Below are positions 1-5,974 of a stretch of 8,373 nt of DNA, piece after piece. The position numbers were made by a program, and so were the translations under genes. Each line of letters starts with the position of its first letter. Position 1 is the stretch's first letter. Under the pieces are notes generated by a model. It saw only the letters and a list, made by a program, of their open reading frames with translations. It did no database searches and was not told the DNA's origin. Source of the stretch: Synergistaceae bacterium (GTDB lineage: Bacteria > Synergistota > Synergistia > Synergistales > Aminobacteriaceae); NCBI GenBank assembly GCA_017427625.1, contig JAFRSL010000158.1:1-8373 (forward strand), read 5' to 3'.

Positions 1-28
1 ACCCCCAGTTCGAGTCTGGGTGCCGCCT
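1..28 (+). tRNA. tRNA 3' end (partial), probably tRNA-Cys
   Basis: Only the 3' end of the gene lies in the window. A five-base-pair T stem (CCCAG at 4-8 with CTGGG at 16-20) closes a seven-base TTCGAGT loop, followed by a seven-base acceptor strand TGCCGCC (21-27) and a T at the discriminator position (28). The next bases are TCA, so CCA is not encoded. The acceptor implies a 5' strand GGCGGCA. That strand together with U73 matches bacterial tRNA-Cys as known from Bacillus subtilis; U73 is also found in tRNA-Gly, but that usually begins GCGGG. The anticodon is outside the window, so the amino acid is inference, while the tRNA call rests on the visible T arm. Confidence 0.82.
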
Positions 29-184
29 TCATAAATCCATCACACAGAAAATTCTCCCCAATCATCAGAAATCCAGAGATGTTTTTCCTGGTCTTCAAGA
101 AAATCTTTATTCGGTGCAGAGAAGTTTTTGGGCACTCCAAGCAGTGCGATACTTCTTGCGAGTTATGGCAAAAACTCATCAGCA

Positions 185-193
185 TGATAAAAT
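185..193 (+). promoter_or_regulatory. candidate extended -10 promoter for the TAXI receptor pair
   Basis: TGATAAAAT fits the extended -10 pattern TGnTATAAT with one mismatch in the hexamer. It lies about 40 bp upstream of the first receptor start, which would give a short leader beginning near 200. No good -35 hexamer is visible at 16-18 bp (the best is a weak TTATGG at 163-168), which is tolerated in extended -10 promoters. The rest of the 29-233 gap shows no riboswitch-like fold and no convincing small gene. Confidence 0.4.
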
Positions 194-216
194 ATTCATA
201 ACAATCCAAAATTTTC

Positions 217-223
217 AGGAGGT
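217..223 (+). promoter_or_regulatory. ribosome binding site that fixes the first receptor start
   Basis: AGGAGGT, a near-perfect anti-16S match, ends ten bases before the ATG at 234. It decides the start: the open frame continues upstream to an ATG at 114, but that start would place 40 residues before an obvious Sec signal peptide. Confidence 0.85.
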
Positions 224-233
224 TGTAAGAAGC

Positions 234-1217
234 ATGAAGAAAATATTTTCACTCGCAGCAATCCTCGCGCTGGTACTCAGCGTTCCGGCACTTGCGGCTT
301 CAGGCGGAATGCCAATGAGCGGCCCTTACCCTGACGGCTCAAGGCTCACGTTGGCGACAGGCGGTGAGCAGGGTGAGTATTACGCTTTCGGCGCGGCACT
401 CGCAGAGATGGCAAGCAGGAAGACCAGCACTCAGGTTCACATCGTCGCATCATCGGGCGCAATGAAGAACATCGAGGCACTTGCCCGGAACAACGCAAAG
501 CTCGCGTTCACACAGTCAGACGTCGGCTTCTATGCGTCAAGAGGGACGAGGCTGTTCGGCCAGAAGTATGACGGCTTCTCGACAGTCGCAGTGCTTTACC
601 CTGAGCCAGTCCAGATAGTTACCCTCAACCCTGAGATTGAGCGCGTGGAGAATCTCAAGGGCAAGACCGTATCAGTCGGCCCGGAAGGTTCAGGGACGTA
701 CTTCAATGCTGTTGACGTTCTCGAGGCTTACGGAATGGACATCAACACGGACATCAACCCTGTCTATGAGTCGTTCGGGAACAGCGTCGATGCCCTCAAA
801 GCCGGAAAGATTGACGCGGCCTTCATAGTAGCGGGAACTCCAACTCCTGCGGTCTCAGAACTCGCAAAGGCCGGAAAGATCTTCATCGTCAGCTTCGACG
901 ACAAGCACATCATGGACCTCATCGCAAAGCACCCCTACTATACGAAGATTGAGCTTCCAAAGTCAACCTACGGCACAGATGAGGGCGATGTTACGGTTGC
1001 TGTGAATGCGGTTGTAGTTGCCCGTGATGATGTCAAGATGGAGGACGTTTATAACTTCATGTTCGGAGTATTCGAGAACGTTGACGCTCTGTCAAAGGAC
1101 AATGCGCGCGCACGCTATCTCACACTCAAGTCAGCGGCATCATACCCTGCAGTCCCCTATCACGCCGGAGCAGTGAAGTATCTCGGCGAAAAGGGAATCC
1201 TGGTCTCAGGAAAGTAA
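234..1217 (+). CDS. TAXI family TRAP transporter periplasmic solute receptor (copy 1)
   Basis: A 327-residue periplasmic substrate-binding protein of the TAXI family, the receptor component of TRAP transporters that bind a small organic ligand and hand it to the membrane subunit. Residues 1-22 are a Sec signal peptide (MKK, hydrophobic stretch, cleavage around ALAA); there is no lipobox cysteine, so the mature protein should be free in the periplasm. Family motifs in order: TGGEQGEYYAFG (about 42-53), ASSGAMKNIEAL (72-83), LAFTQSDVG (90-98), LKGKTVSVGPEGSGTYFNA (141-159), DAAFIVAG (194-201) and PYHAGAVKYLGEKG near the C-terminus. Length is normal for the family. A TAXI relative from Thermus was crystallised with glutamate, but ligand specificity cannot be read here. 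It lies 15 bp upstream of a clear paralogue, so the two are co-transcribed. The family call is strong; the substrate is unknown. Confidence 0.95.
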   Translation: MKKIFSLAAILALVLSVPALAASGGMPMSGPYPDGSRLTLATGGEQGEYYAFGAALAEMASRKTSTQVHIVASSGAMKNIEALARNNAKLAFTQSDVGFYASRGTRLFGQKYDGFSTVAVLYPEPVQIVTLNPEIERVENLKGKTVSVGPEGSGTYFNAVDVLEAYGMDINTDINPVYESFGNSVDALKAGKIDAAFIVAGTPTPAVSELAKAGKIFIVSFDDKHIMDLIAKHPYYTKIELPKSTYGTDEGDVTVAVNAVVVARDDVKMEDVYNFMFGVFENVDALSKDNARARYLTLKSAASYPAVPYHAGAVKYLGEKGILVSGK

Positions 1218-1232
1218 AAGGAGGAACATATA

Positions 1233-2189
1233 ATGAGGAAAATCGCAGCACTAGCAGTAATATTGATGATGTTTGCGGGAGCGGCGTTCGCTGACGGAAT
1301 GCCCGGTGGAACGAAGCTTGTCTTTACGACGGGCGGCGCACAGGGAACGTATTACGGATTCGGCGGTGTACTTGCTGGGAAAGTCGGCGAGAAGACTTCA
1401 ACCACAATCACTGCGATAACTTCGGGCGGCTCAAAGGCAAACATCGAGGCTATGGACGACGGCGACGCACAGCTTGGTTTCGTTCAGTCAGACGTAGGAG
1501 CTTATGCCTACAAGGGGACGAGGCTTTTCGAGGAGAGGATCATGAACTTCTCGACAGTCGCTAACCTCTACATGGAGCAGGTTCAGATCGTAACGCTCGA
1601 TCCCGCCATCAAGACGGTTGCTGACCTCAAGGGCAAGAATGTCTCAGTTGGCGCAGCAGGTTCAGGCGTTTACTTTAACGCTGTTGACGTTCTCGAAGCA
1701 TACGGCCTCGACATCGAGAAGGACATCAAGCCGACGTACCAGTCATTCGGCGATTCCGTCGAAGCACTTCAGGACGGAAAGATTGACGCGGCATTCATCG
1801 TTGCGGGTGCACCAACAACAGCAGTAACCTCGCTCGCGGCAACGAAGAAGGTCTACCTTGTAGGCTTCGATGACGAGCATGTACTGAGCCTCATCGCAAA
1901 GTCGCCCTACTACAGCATGAACGTGATCAAGAAGGACGTTTACGGCACTGACGACGACGTTGTAACCGTTGCGGTCGGAGCTGTCGTAATTGCGCGCGAT
2001 GACGTTTCGGAGGCCGACGTGTACAACTTCCTCTGCGGAGTTTTCGACAACAAGGACGAAATCACCGCCGCACACGCGAAGGGCGCAGAGCTTGACCTGA
2101 ACTTCGCGGCATCATACACGGCAGTCCCCTACCATGCCGGTGCAGTAAAGTATTTTGGCGAACATAACATGAAGGTTGTGGGGAAATAA
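1233..2189 (+). CDS. TAXI family TRAP transporter periplasmic solute receptor (copy 2)
   Basis: A 318-residue paralogue of the preceding receptor with the same fold and motif order: TTGGAQGTYYGFGG (about 32-45), LGFVQSDVG (81-89), DLKGKNVSVGAAGSGVYFNA (131-150), DAAFIVAGAPT and PYHAGAVKYFGEHN at the end. Residues 1-20 form a Sec signal peptide ending AFA before DG, again without a lipobox. AAGGAGG at 1218-1224 lies eight bases before the ATG. The 15-bp gap indicates one transcript with copy 1. Similar nucleotide blocks around the shared VDVLEAYG motif show tandem duplication followed by divergence, especially around the probable ligand cleft (GEQGE versus GAQGT), so the pair may widen substrate range. 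The last ten codons and stop are repeated twice more downstream, which is highly unusual. The stop codon sits in the loop of a small palindrome. Confidence 0.95.
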   Translation: MRKIAALAVILMMFAGAAFADGMPGGTKLVFTTGGAQGTYYGFGGVLAGKVGEKTSTTITAITSGGSKANIEAMDDGDAQLGFVQSDVGAYAYKGTRLFEERIMNFSTVANLYMEQVQIVTLDPAIKTVADLKGKNVSVGAAGSGVYFNAVDVLEAYGLDIEKDIKPTYQSFGDSVEALQDGKIDAAFIVAGAPTTAVTSLAATKKVYLVGFDDEHVLSLIAKSPYYSMNVIKKDVYGTDDDVVTVAVGAVVIARDDVSEADVYNFLCGVFDNKDEITAAHAKGAELDLNFAASYTAVPYHAGAVKYFGEHNMKVVGK

Positions 2190-2196
2190 GTTTCCC
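2181..2196 (+). repeat. palindrome with the receptor stop codon in its loop
   Basis: GGGAAATAAGTTTCCC forms a six-base-pair stem with a TAAG loop, so the TAA stop of receptor 2 lies in the loop. It could protect the mRNA 3' end or weakly end transcription; there is no U-run after it, only TTGTC. Confidence 0.6.
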
Positions 2197-2198
2197 TT

Positions 2199-2301
2199 GT
2201 CGCTCTCACAGGGGGCGTGGATTGAAATGGCGAGAAAGGTATCAAGGTTGCGGGGAAATAAGTTTCCCTTGTCGCTCCCACAGAGGGGCGTGGATTGAAA
2301 C
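2199..2301 (+). CRISPR. two-repeat CRISPR-like element, subtype I-C-like repeats (degenerate or solo)
   Basis: Two near-identical repeats at 2199-2228 (30 bp) and 2271-2301 (31 bp) start GTCGCTC and end GGGGCGTGGATTGAAA plus T or C. That is the familiar shape of type I-C repeats: a central hairpin (CGCTC with GGGCG, six to seven pairs including wobbles) and an eleven-base GTGGATTGAAAY tail. They differ by one substitution, one indel and the final base. The interval of 42 bp is longer than usual I-C spacers, unless GTTTCCCTT is counted with the repeat, which leaves 33 bp. The interval is not foreign DNA; it resembles the end of the adjacent receptor gene. No cas gene, leader or further repeat is visible, so a working CRISPR array is doubtful and a dispersed CRISPR-repeat-like sequence is as likely. 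Confidence 0.45.
2229..2261 (+). pseudogene. detached TAXI receptor C-terminal tail, EKGI type
   Basis: Eleven codons read GEKGIKVAGK and stop, closest to the end of receptor copy 1 (GEKGILVSGK), although it lies behind copy 2. It begins exactly after the first CRISPR-like repeat and runs into another GGGAAATAAGTTTCCC palindrome at 2253-2268. It has no start codon or ribosome binding site and so is a remnant or a silent cassette. Confidence 0.6.
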
Positions 2302-2334
2302 GGCGAGCACGACATGAAGGTCGCGGGCAAATAA
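2302..2334 (+). pseudogene. detached TAXI receptor C-terminal tail, EHDM type
   Basis: Eleven codons read GEHDMKVAGK and stop, closest to the end of receptor copy 2 (GEHNMKVVGK). It begins exactly after the second CRISPR-like repeat. The palindrome seen in the other two units is degraded here to GGGCAAATAATTTTTCC, and no repeat follows. Codons for the shared residues differ mostly at third positions, so this is not a recent exact copy. Confidence 0.6.
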
Positions 2335-2361
2335 TTTTTCCGCATAATCAGGAAATTCTGG

Positions 2362-2395
2362 GCGGCTGTGGCTTTTTGTCATGGCCGCTTTTGTT
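2362..2395 (+). terminator. rho-independent terminator of the receptor transcript
   Basis: GCGGC (2362-2366) pairs with GCCGC (2384-2388), extended inward by TGTG with CATG (two wobbles), around a nine-base loop. TTTTGTT follows at 2389-2395. It probably ends most transcription from the receptor pair and separates it from the permease gene, which would lower permease expression relative to the receptors. Confidence 0.75.
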
Positions 2396-2396
2396 A

Positions 2397-2532
2397 GGGA
2401 GACTGTCAGAAAACCCCTCCGTCTCACTTTGTGAGCCACCTCCCCTAATTTAGGGGCGGCAGGAGCTTTTACGTCCCCTGACAAGGTGGAGAGGGCCAGC
2501 TTGCTGGCGAGGGGGTTAGTTTTCGGACACTC
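2397..2532. mobile_element. MITE-like element with imperfect terminal inverted repeats
   Basis: About 135 bp without coding capacity. The left end GAGACTGTCAGAAAAC (2399-2414) matches the reverse complement of the right end, GAGTGTCCGAAAAC (2519-2532 on the other strand), with a two-base gap and one substitution. The interior holds several small palindromes: CTCAC-TTT-GTGAG, CCCCT-AATTT-AGGGG and GCCAGC-TT-GCTGGC, plus CCACCT pairing with AGGTGG. TA lies just outside each side (2395-2396 and 2533-2534), which could be a target duplication of the Tc1/IS630 kind, but this is weak. GC-rich CCCCTCCGTCTC-type repeats of this style are common in gut anaerobe genomes. It lies between the terminator and the permease ribosome binding site, so it forms most of the permease leader. 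No clear promoter is seen in it. Confidence 0.6.
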
Positions 2533-2549
2533 TATAGGAGGGATAATTT

Positions 2550-4610
2550 ATGAGTGATGACATAACACGTCAAGAGATTGAACAGATGGAAGCCGACGTT
2601 GACGCTGTAATGAAGAAGTATGACCGCGAGTCCAACGTCCGAATCTGGGAAGGCCGTCCGGCGGTGATAGTGCGGTGGTTGTCGGCAATGTTCTCGCTTT
2701 ACTGCATCTATGTTACGCTGTTCAGCACGGCCATGCCCGAAATAAGGCTGAATGTATTTCTGGGACTGATTCTGATTCTGGGCTACCTTCATTACCCCAT
2801 AAGGAAGGCATCAGGCGACATCAAGCCGGGACTCAGCGACTCGCTCTCAATACCGCTGACGTTCGACACGATACCCCGCGTGAACTCGATACCGTTCTAC
2901 GACATAATCATAATGCTTGCGGGTGCGATACCGTTCTTCTATTTTGCATGGAACGCCGAGAGCATCATCAAGCTAGCGCTCCGCGTAACAAGCCCGCGTA
3001 ACCCCAACTATCTCATGATGGTAACGCTTGCTGTTCTGGCCATATTGTCGGCAATGGAACTTTGCAGGCGTTGCGTCGGGATACCGATACTCTGCGTTGT
3101 GGGAGCGTTAATGTTCTATGCGTTCTCGACCGTGAGATTCGGGAAAGTCATCTATGATTTGTTCTACTCAACAGGAGATGGTCTAAGAAGTACGCCGATT
3201 GAGGTTTGCGCGAAGTACATCGTGGTGTTCATAATCTTTGGGGCATTCTTGGAGAGGACTGGAATCTCAACGTTCTTCATCAACCTCGCAAACGCAATCG
3301 CAGGAGCATCAGCGGGAGGCCCGGCAAAAGTCGCAGTAATTTCGTCTGCACTCTGCGGAATGGTCTCAGGTTCGTCGGTCGGCAACACCGTAACAACAGG
3401 AAGCGTAACGATCCCAATGATGAAGCGAACGGGATACAAGCCTGAATTTGCTGGGGCTGTCGAGGCTGCAGCATCAACGGGCGGACAGATAATGCCTCCG
3501 ATAATGGGAGCTGCTGCGTTCCTAATGGCCGAATACATGGGCATACCGTACTCGCAGGTTGCGTTGAAGGCGATACTTCCGGCGGTCTTGTACTTCACGG
3601 GGATATATATCGCTGTTCACCTTGAGGCGAAGAAGCTGGGACTGAAGGGAATCCCGAAAGAGGAACTCCCCCGAATAATCTCGCTTCTCCCGAAAATATA
3701 CCTGCTCTTGCCGCTTATTATCCTCGTTGTGATGGTGTCGATGAACATTTACACGATGCAGTTCTCGGCGGCCATAGCGATTGGATTTGCGATACTCGTG
3801 GGGCTTCTCAACAAGGACGAGCGGATCACTCCCCGAAAAATCATCGACGCGTTGGAAGCCGGAGGACGAGGGACAATCACGGTTGCTGTAGCGTGCGCAA
3901 TGGCGGGGCTTGTTGCGGGCTGTATAACGTCAACGGGACTCGCGTCGGAACTAATCACGATGGTTGTGAACGTTTCGGGCGGACATGCTTTCATTGCGCT
4001 GGTACTTACGATGATATGCTGCATAATTCTCGGAATGGGAGTTCCAACGACTGCGAACTACTGTATAATGGCGGCAACATGCGCTCCGATTCTTATGGCA
4101 CCGGCGATAGGGATTGAGAAAATCTGCGCTCACTTCTTCGTGTTCTACTTCGGAATTGTGGCTGACATAACTCCACCTGTAGCATTGGCGGCATATGCAG
4201 GTTCGGCAATAGCGAAAGCACCCCCGATGAGGACGGCCTTCAACGCTACGAAGCTGGCGATTGGCGCGTTCATAGTGCCGTATATATTCGCGTTCACACC
4301 GGCCATGCTTTTCGAGAACGTTCAGCCGATTGTCGAGATTGCGGGAGCTGGGCCAGTACTGACGAATGTACTCGTTGCGCTTGAGATTGCGCTGATTTGC
4401 GGGACTGCGCTGCTTGGAATTTTCGGAGTCGCGGCGAGCCTTAACGGGTATCTTTTCACGCCGATGAATGTAATCCTTCGTGTGATAATCTGCGCGGGCG
4501 GACTGAGCATGTTGGTGCCGGGAATCGTGAGCGACCTTGTGGGATTGATGCTTGTGGGGTTTGTGGTAACTGTACAGTACATGAAGGGCAAGGCAAGCCT
4601 GGCGGTGTAA
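2550..4610 (+). CDS. TRAP transporter fused permease (DctQ-DctM type, TAXI-associated)
   Basis: A 686-residue inner-membrane protein in which the small and large TRAP membrane subunits are fused, as is usual for TAXI systems. About 45 cytoplasmic residues precede hydrophobic segments near 45-60, 67-82, 116-133, 155-170, 177-192 and 222-236, the small-subunit-like part. The large transport domain follows with the conserved core GASAGGPAKVAVISSALCG (252-270), SGSSVGNTVTTGS (273-285), STGGQIMPPIMGAAAFL (309-325), MGVPTTANY near 496 and VADITPPVALAAYAG near 536, the features of the fused-permease family (COG4666). Length is within the family range. AGGAGGG at 2536-2542 lies seven bases before the ATG. 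It should import the ligand captured by the two upstream receptors, driven by an ion gradient. A terminator and a MITE lie between it and them. The family call is strong; the substrate is unknown. Confidence 0.95.
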   Translation: MSDDITRQEIEQMEADVDAVMKKYDRESNVRIWEGRPAVIVRWLSAMFSLYCIYVTLFSTAMPEIRLNVFLGLILILGYLHYPIRKASGDIKPGLSDSLSIPLTFDTIPRVNSIPFYDIIIMLAGAIPFFYFAWNAESIIKLALRVTSPRNPNYLMMVTLAVLAILSAMELCRRCVGIPILCVVGALMFYAFSTVRFGKVIYDLFYSTGDGLRSTPIEVCAKYIVVFIIFGAFLERTGISTFFINLANAIAGASAGGPAKVAVISSALCGMVSGSSVGNTVTTGSVTIPMMKRTGYKPEFAGAVEAAASTGGQIMPPIMGAAAFLMAEYMGIPYSQVALKAILPAVLYFTGIYIAVHLEAKKLGLKGIPKEELPRIISLLPKIYLLLPLIILVVMVSMNIYTMQFSAAIAIGFAILVGLLNKDERITPRKIIDALEAGGRGTITVAVACAMAGLVAGCITSTGLASELITMVVNVSGGHAFIALVLTMICCIILGMGVPTTANYCIMAATCAPILMAPAIGIEKICAHFFVFYFGIVADITPPVALAAYAGSAIAKAPPMRTAFNATKLAIGAFIVPYIFAFTPAMLFENVQPIVEIAGAGPVLTNVLVALEIALICGTALLGIFGVAASLNGYLFTPMNVILRVIICAGGLSMLVPGIVSDLVGLMLVGFVVTVQYMKGKASLAV

Positions 4611-4619
4611 AGATTTGTG

Positions 4620-4643
4620 TCCCCTGCTGAGAACGGCGGGGGA
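4620..4643. terminator. hairpin between converging genes
   Basis: A ten-pair stem (TCCCCTGCTG with CGGCGGGGGA, two wobbles) closes an AGAA loop nine bases after the permease stop and four bases before the stop of the convergent remnant. No U-run follows on either strand, so it may be a 3' stabiliser or a factor-dependent end rather than a classical terminator. Confidence 0.5.
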
Positions 4644-4646
4644 TAC

Positions 4647-5127
4647 TTATGTCTCAACCTCAGCACACTTTCTAAGCTTATCCAGCACTTTCACCATTGC
4701 CAATGTGTCGAGACAGCAATAATTCAGCAGATTTTTACGAATAGCAGCAATCTCCTCCGGCGTATGATTCGGCAAGTCAGCAAACGCTGCAGAAGCCTCT
4801 AAACCGTTATGTATGCCGTCAAGCGCGTTATAATCCAGTTCTGGGTCTTCGGGACACAAAGCACGATATATCTGAACAAAGCCTCTCTGCTATAGCTCTT
4901 CTTGGATCTATTCCCTCATTAGCAAGAAACTCTCTGTGCTCCAGCTTGCCAGGTGCCATTTCAATGTGAAGTGAATACTGAAAAGGTATCTGTGCGTACG
5001 GCTTCAATCCGTCATACTCTGGTACGGCAGATTGAAAAGTCTCAAAGTCAAGGTAGTACAAAGGATAAGAAAGTGTGTTCAAGAACTCTCTAATCTCTTT
5101 CGTCTTAATTGATGTGTATATTGTAAC
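4647..5127 (-). pseudogene. DUF2779 domain protein, truncated and internally deleted
   Basis: Two pieces in different frames read as one family protein. The upstream piece, open from 5127 to 4828, contains EIREFLNTLSYPLYYLDFETF followed by GLKPYAQIPFQYSLHIE, EFLANEGIDPRRAIAERLC and then loses the family sequence. The second piece, to the stop at 4647, carries ALCPEDPELDYNALDGIHNG, EASAAFADL and NLLNYCCLDTLAMVKVL. In intact DUF2779 proteins, as I remember them, dozens of residues separate RLC-D from LCP-DPELDY; these are missing, and the join near 4860-4885 also shifts the frame. The N-terminal part is absent, with an in-frame TAG at 5128-5130. LDFET and YCCLD resemble the first and last acidic motifs of DnaQ/RNase H-like nucleases; the middle motif would lie in the deletion, so activity is not expected. 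Confidence 0.82.
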
Positions 5128-5163
5128 CTACATGCGAAATCTTTTCTGACTCCATGAATATAA

Positions 5164-5222
5164 CGGGGAAAAATTGACGCAGTAAAGCTGAAATCATGTG
5201 TGCCATCGCGACAATTTCCCCG
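5164..5222. repeat. imperfect long inverted repeat downstream of the peptidase gene
   Basis: CGGGGAAAAATTGACGC (5164-5180) pairs with GCGACAATTTCCCCG (5208-5222) with a two-base bulge and one mismatch, around a loop of 27 bases. It lies 13 bp after the peptidase stop on the minus strand and could form the 3' end of that operon transcript. No strong U-run follows, so it might also be a remnant of a small mobile element. Confidence 0.5.
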
Positions 5223-5235
5223 AAAGCTATGCTGT

Positions 5236-5958
5236 TTATGCCGAGACTCTAAGCGGAAATCTATTTTGTTCCCCTGCAAGCATTTCACGCGCAACGTTTA
5301 AAGTGTTCAGCCATTCAGTGAAGACAAGGCATTCGTCCACATTGTGTTCGCGGTGATAGCCAACACTGAGATTAGCCCCGCAAATTTTCCCGCACAATCT
5401 GGTGATGTCGGTTGACGAGCGTCTGTCGGCCTCAGTGTAGCCCGTACTGTCCTCAATGAAACGCTTGAACTCGTCAGTAACAGGAATATTGTAGACCTTA
5501 TAGTCCCTCGCATTCCTTCGGTCAAACTCAAGAATGTACTGATGTTCGTTAAGCTCCTCGAACAAGTCCTTGTGAATATCCCTGATATTAGCCGCGCCGA
5601 GTGAGCCGATTTCCTCATCATTCGTAACAAGCAGGGAATGCCCCGAATCTTTCAGCTGCCACAATATAGCGCACCCAGCACGATCATCAGCCCCAAGTCC
5701 GTAATCCATACTCCCGCTCCTGTAGGTGTCGCCATCATCAAGAACAACCTTGTGCTTTCCCGGGACAGGGAACACTGTATCAGCATGTGCCACAAGAAGC
5801 ACTCTGTCCTTGCGTTTTCCGGGAACATAAACAGCATCGGGAACATCATAATGCGTGTAGTACTTCGCGCCCTCAAGCGTGATAAATTTGTCGAAAACTT
5901 CATCAGGGTAACCTAATTCACAATTCAAGAACATCTCTAACGCTTCTCTGTCTGTCAT
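5236..5958 (-). CDS. compact M20/M28-type zinc metallopeptidase
   Basis: A 240-residue cytoplasmic protein (no signal peptide) with the five metal-site motifs of co-catalytic two-zinc aminopeptidases in order: AHADTV (H58 and D60), GLGADDRAG (bridging Asp around D91), NDEEIGSLGA (E115 and E116, catalytic base and ligand), LEFDRR (D146) and GYHREH (H202). GADDRAG and DEEIG recall tripeptidase T-like M20 and M42 enzymes. The spacing leaves no room for an M20 dimerisation (lid) domain, so it is a single catalytic domain that could equally be called M28-like. It should remove N-terminal residues from peptides or hydrolyse a related amide; the substrate is unknown. AGGAGGA (plus-strand 5967-5973) lies eight bases before the ATG, and the upstream ankyrin stop is 16 bp away, so it is the last gene of that operon. 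All catalytic residues appear intact. Confidence 0.85.
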   Translation of the reverse strand: MTDREALEMFLNCELGYPDEVFDKFITLEGAKYYTHYDVPDAVYVPGKRKDRVLLVAHADTVFPVPGKHKVVLDDGDTYRSGSMDYGLGADDRAGCAILWQLKDSGHSLLVTNDEEIGSLGAANIRDIHKDLFEELNEHQYILEFDRRNARDYKVYNIPVTDEFKRFIEDSTGYTEADRRSSTDITRLCGKICGANLSVGYHREHNVDECLVFTEWLNTLNVAREMLAGEQNRFPLRVSA

Positions 5959-5974
5959 AACAATCTTCCTCCTG

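Larger units (their letters stand above)
2157..2334 (+). repeat. three receptor C-terminal tails separated by CRISPR-like repeats
   Basis: A composite tandem array with 72- and 73-bp periods. Each unit starts with 33 bp encoding a TAXI C-terminus plus TAA. The tails are GEHNMKVVGK (2157-2189, the real end of receptor 2), GEKGIKVAGK (2229-2261) and GEHDMKVAGK (2302-2334). Units one and two continue with GTTTCCCTT and a 30-31 bp repeat of CRISPR I-C appearance. Between tails one and three, four of six differences are synonymous, as expected of sequences that diverged while coding. The detached tails have no start codon, and translation past the first TAA soon meets an in-frame TGA, so they are not expressed as extensions. 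They look like trimmed 3' ends of further receptor genes or a reservoir of alternative tails. The repetition is plain in the sequence; the origin is inference. Confidence 0.85.

Noticed and set aside
114..233. Upstream extension of the first receptor to an ATG at 114
   Set aside because: The ATG at 234 has an AGGAGGT site at correct spacing and begins a clear signal peptide. The extension would bury the signal peptide and has no ribosome binding site.
2190..2228. Translational read-through joining receptor 2 to the next tail cassette
   Set aside because: The offset is in frame for the first unit, but TAA is followed within twelve codons by an in-frame TGA in the repeat, and the second unit is out of frame (73 bp).
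2199..2301. A functional CRISPR array
   Set aside because: There are only two repeats of unequal length, a 42-bp self-like interval, no leader and no cas genes in the window. Reported only as CRISPR-like.
2302..2334. Tail copies as attL/attR sites from integration into a gene 3' end
   Set aside because: Integration duplicates should be nearly identical and flank a large element with an integrase. Here the copies are divergent and only 39-40 bp apart.
2112..2484. Minus-strand reading frames across the repeat array and MITE (2112-2345 and 2242-2484)
   Set aside because: They translate the receptor end, the CRISPR-like repeats (SIHAP peptide, a familiar product of mis-called CRISPR repeats) and the MITE. 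There is no protein family or ribosome binding site to support them.
5079..5294. Minus-strand 71-residue reading frame
   Set aside because: It overlaps the end of the peptidase gene in another frame, runs through the inverted repeat, has an arginine- and cysteine-rich shadow composition and resembles no family.
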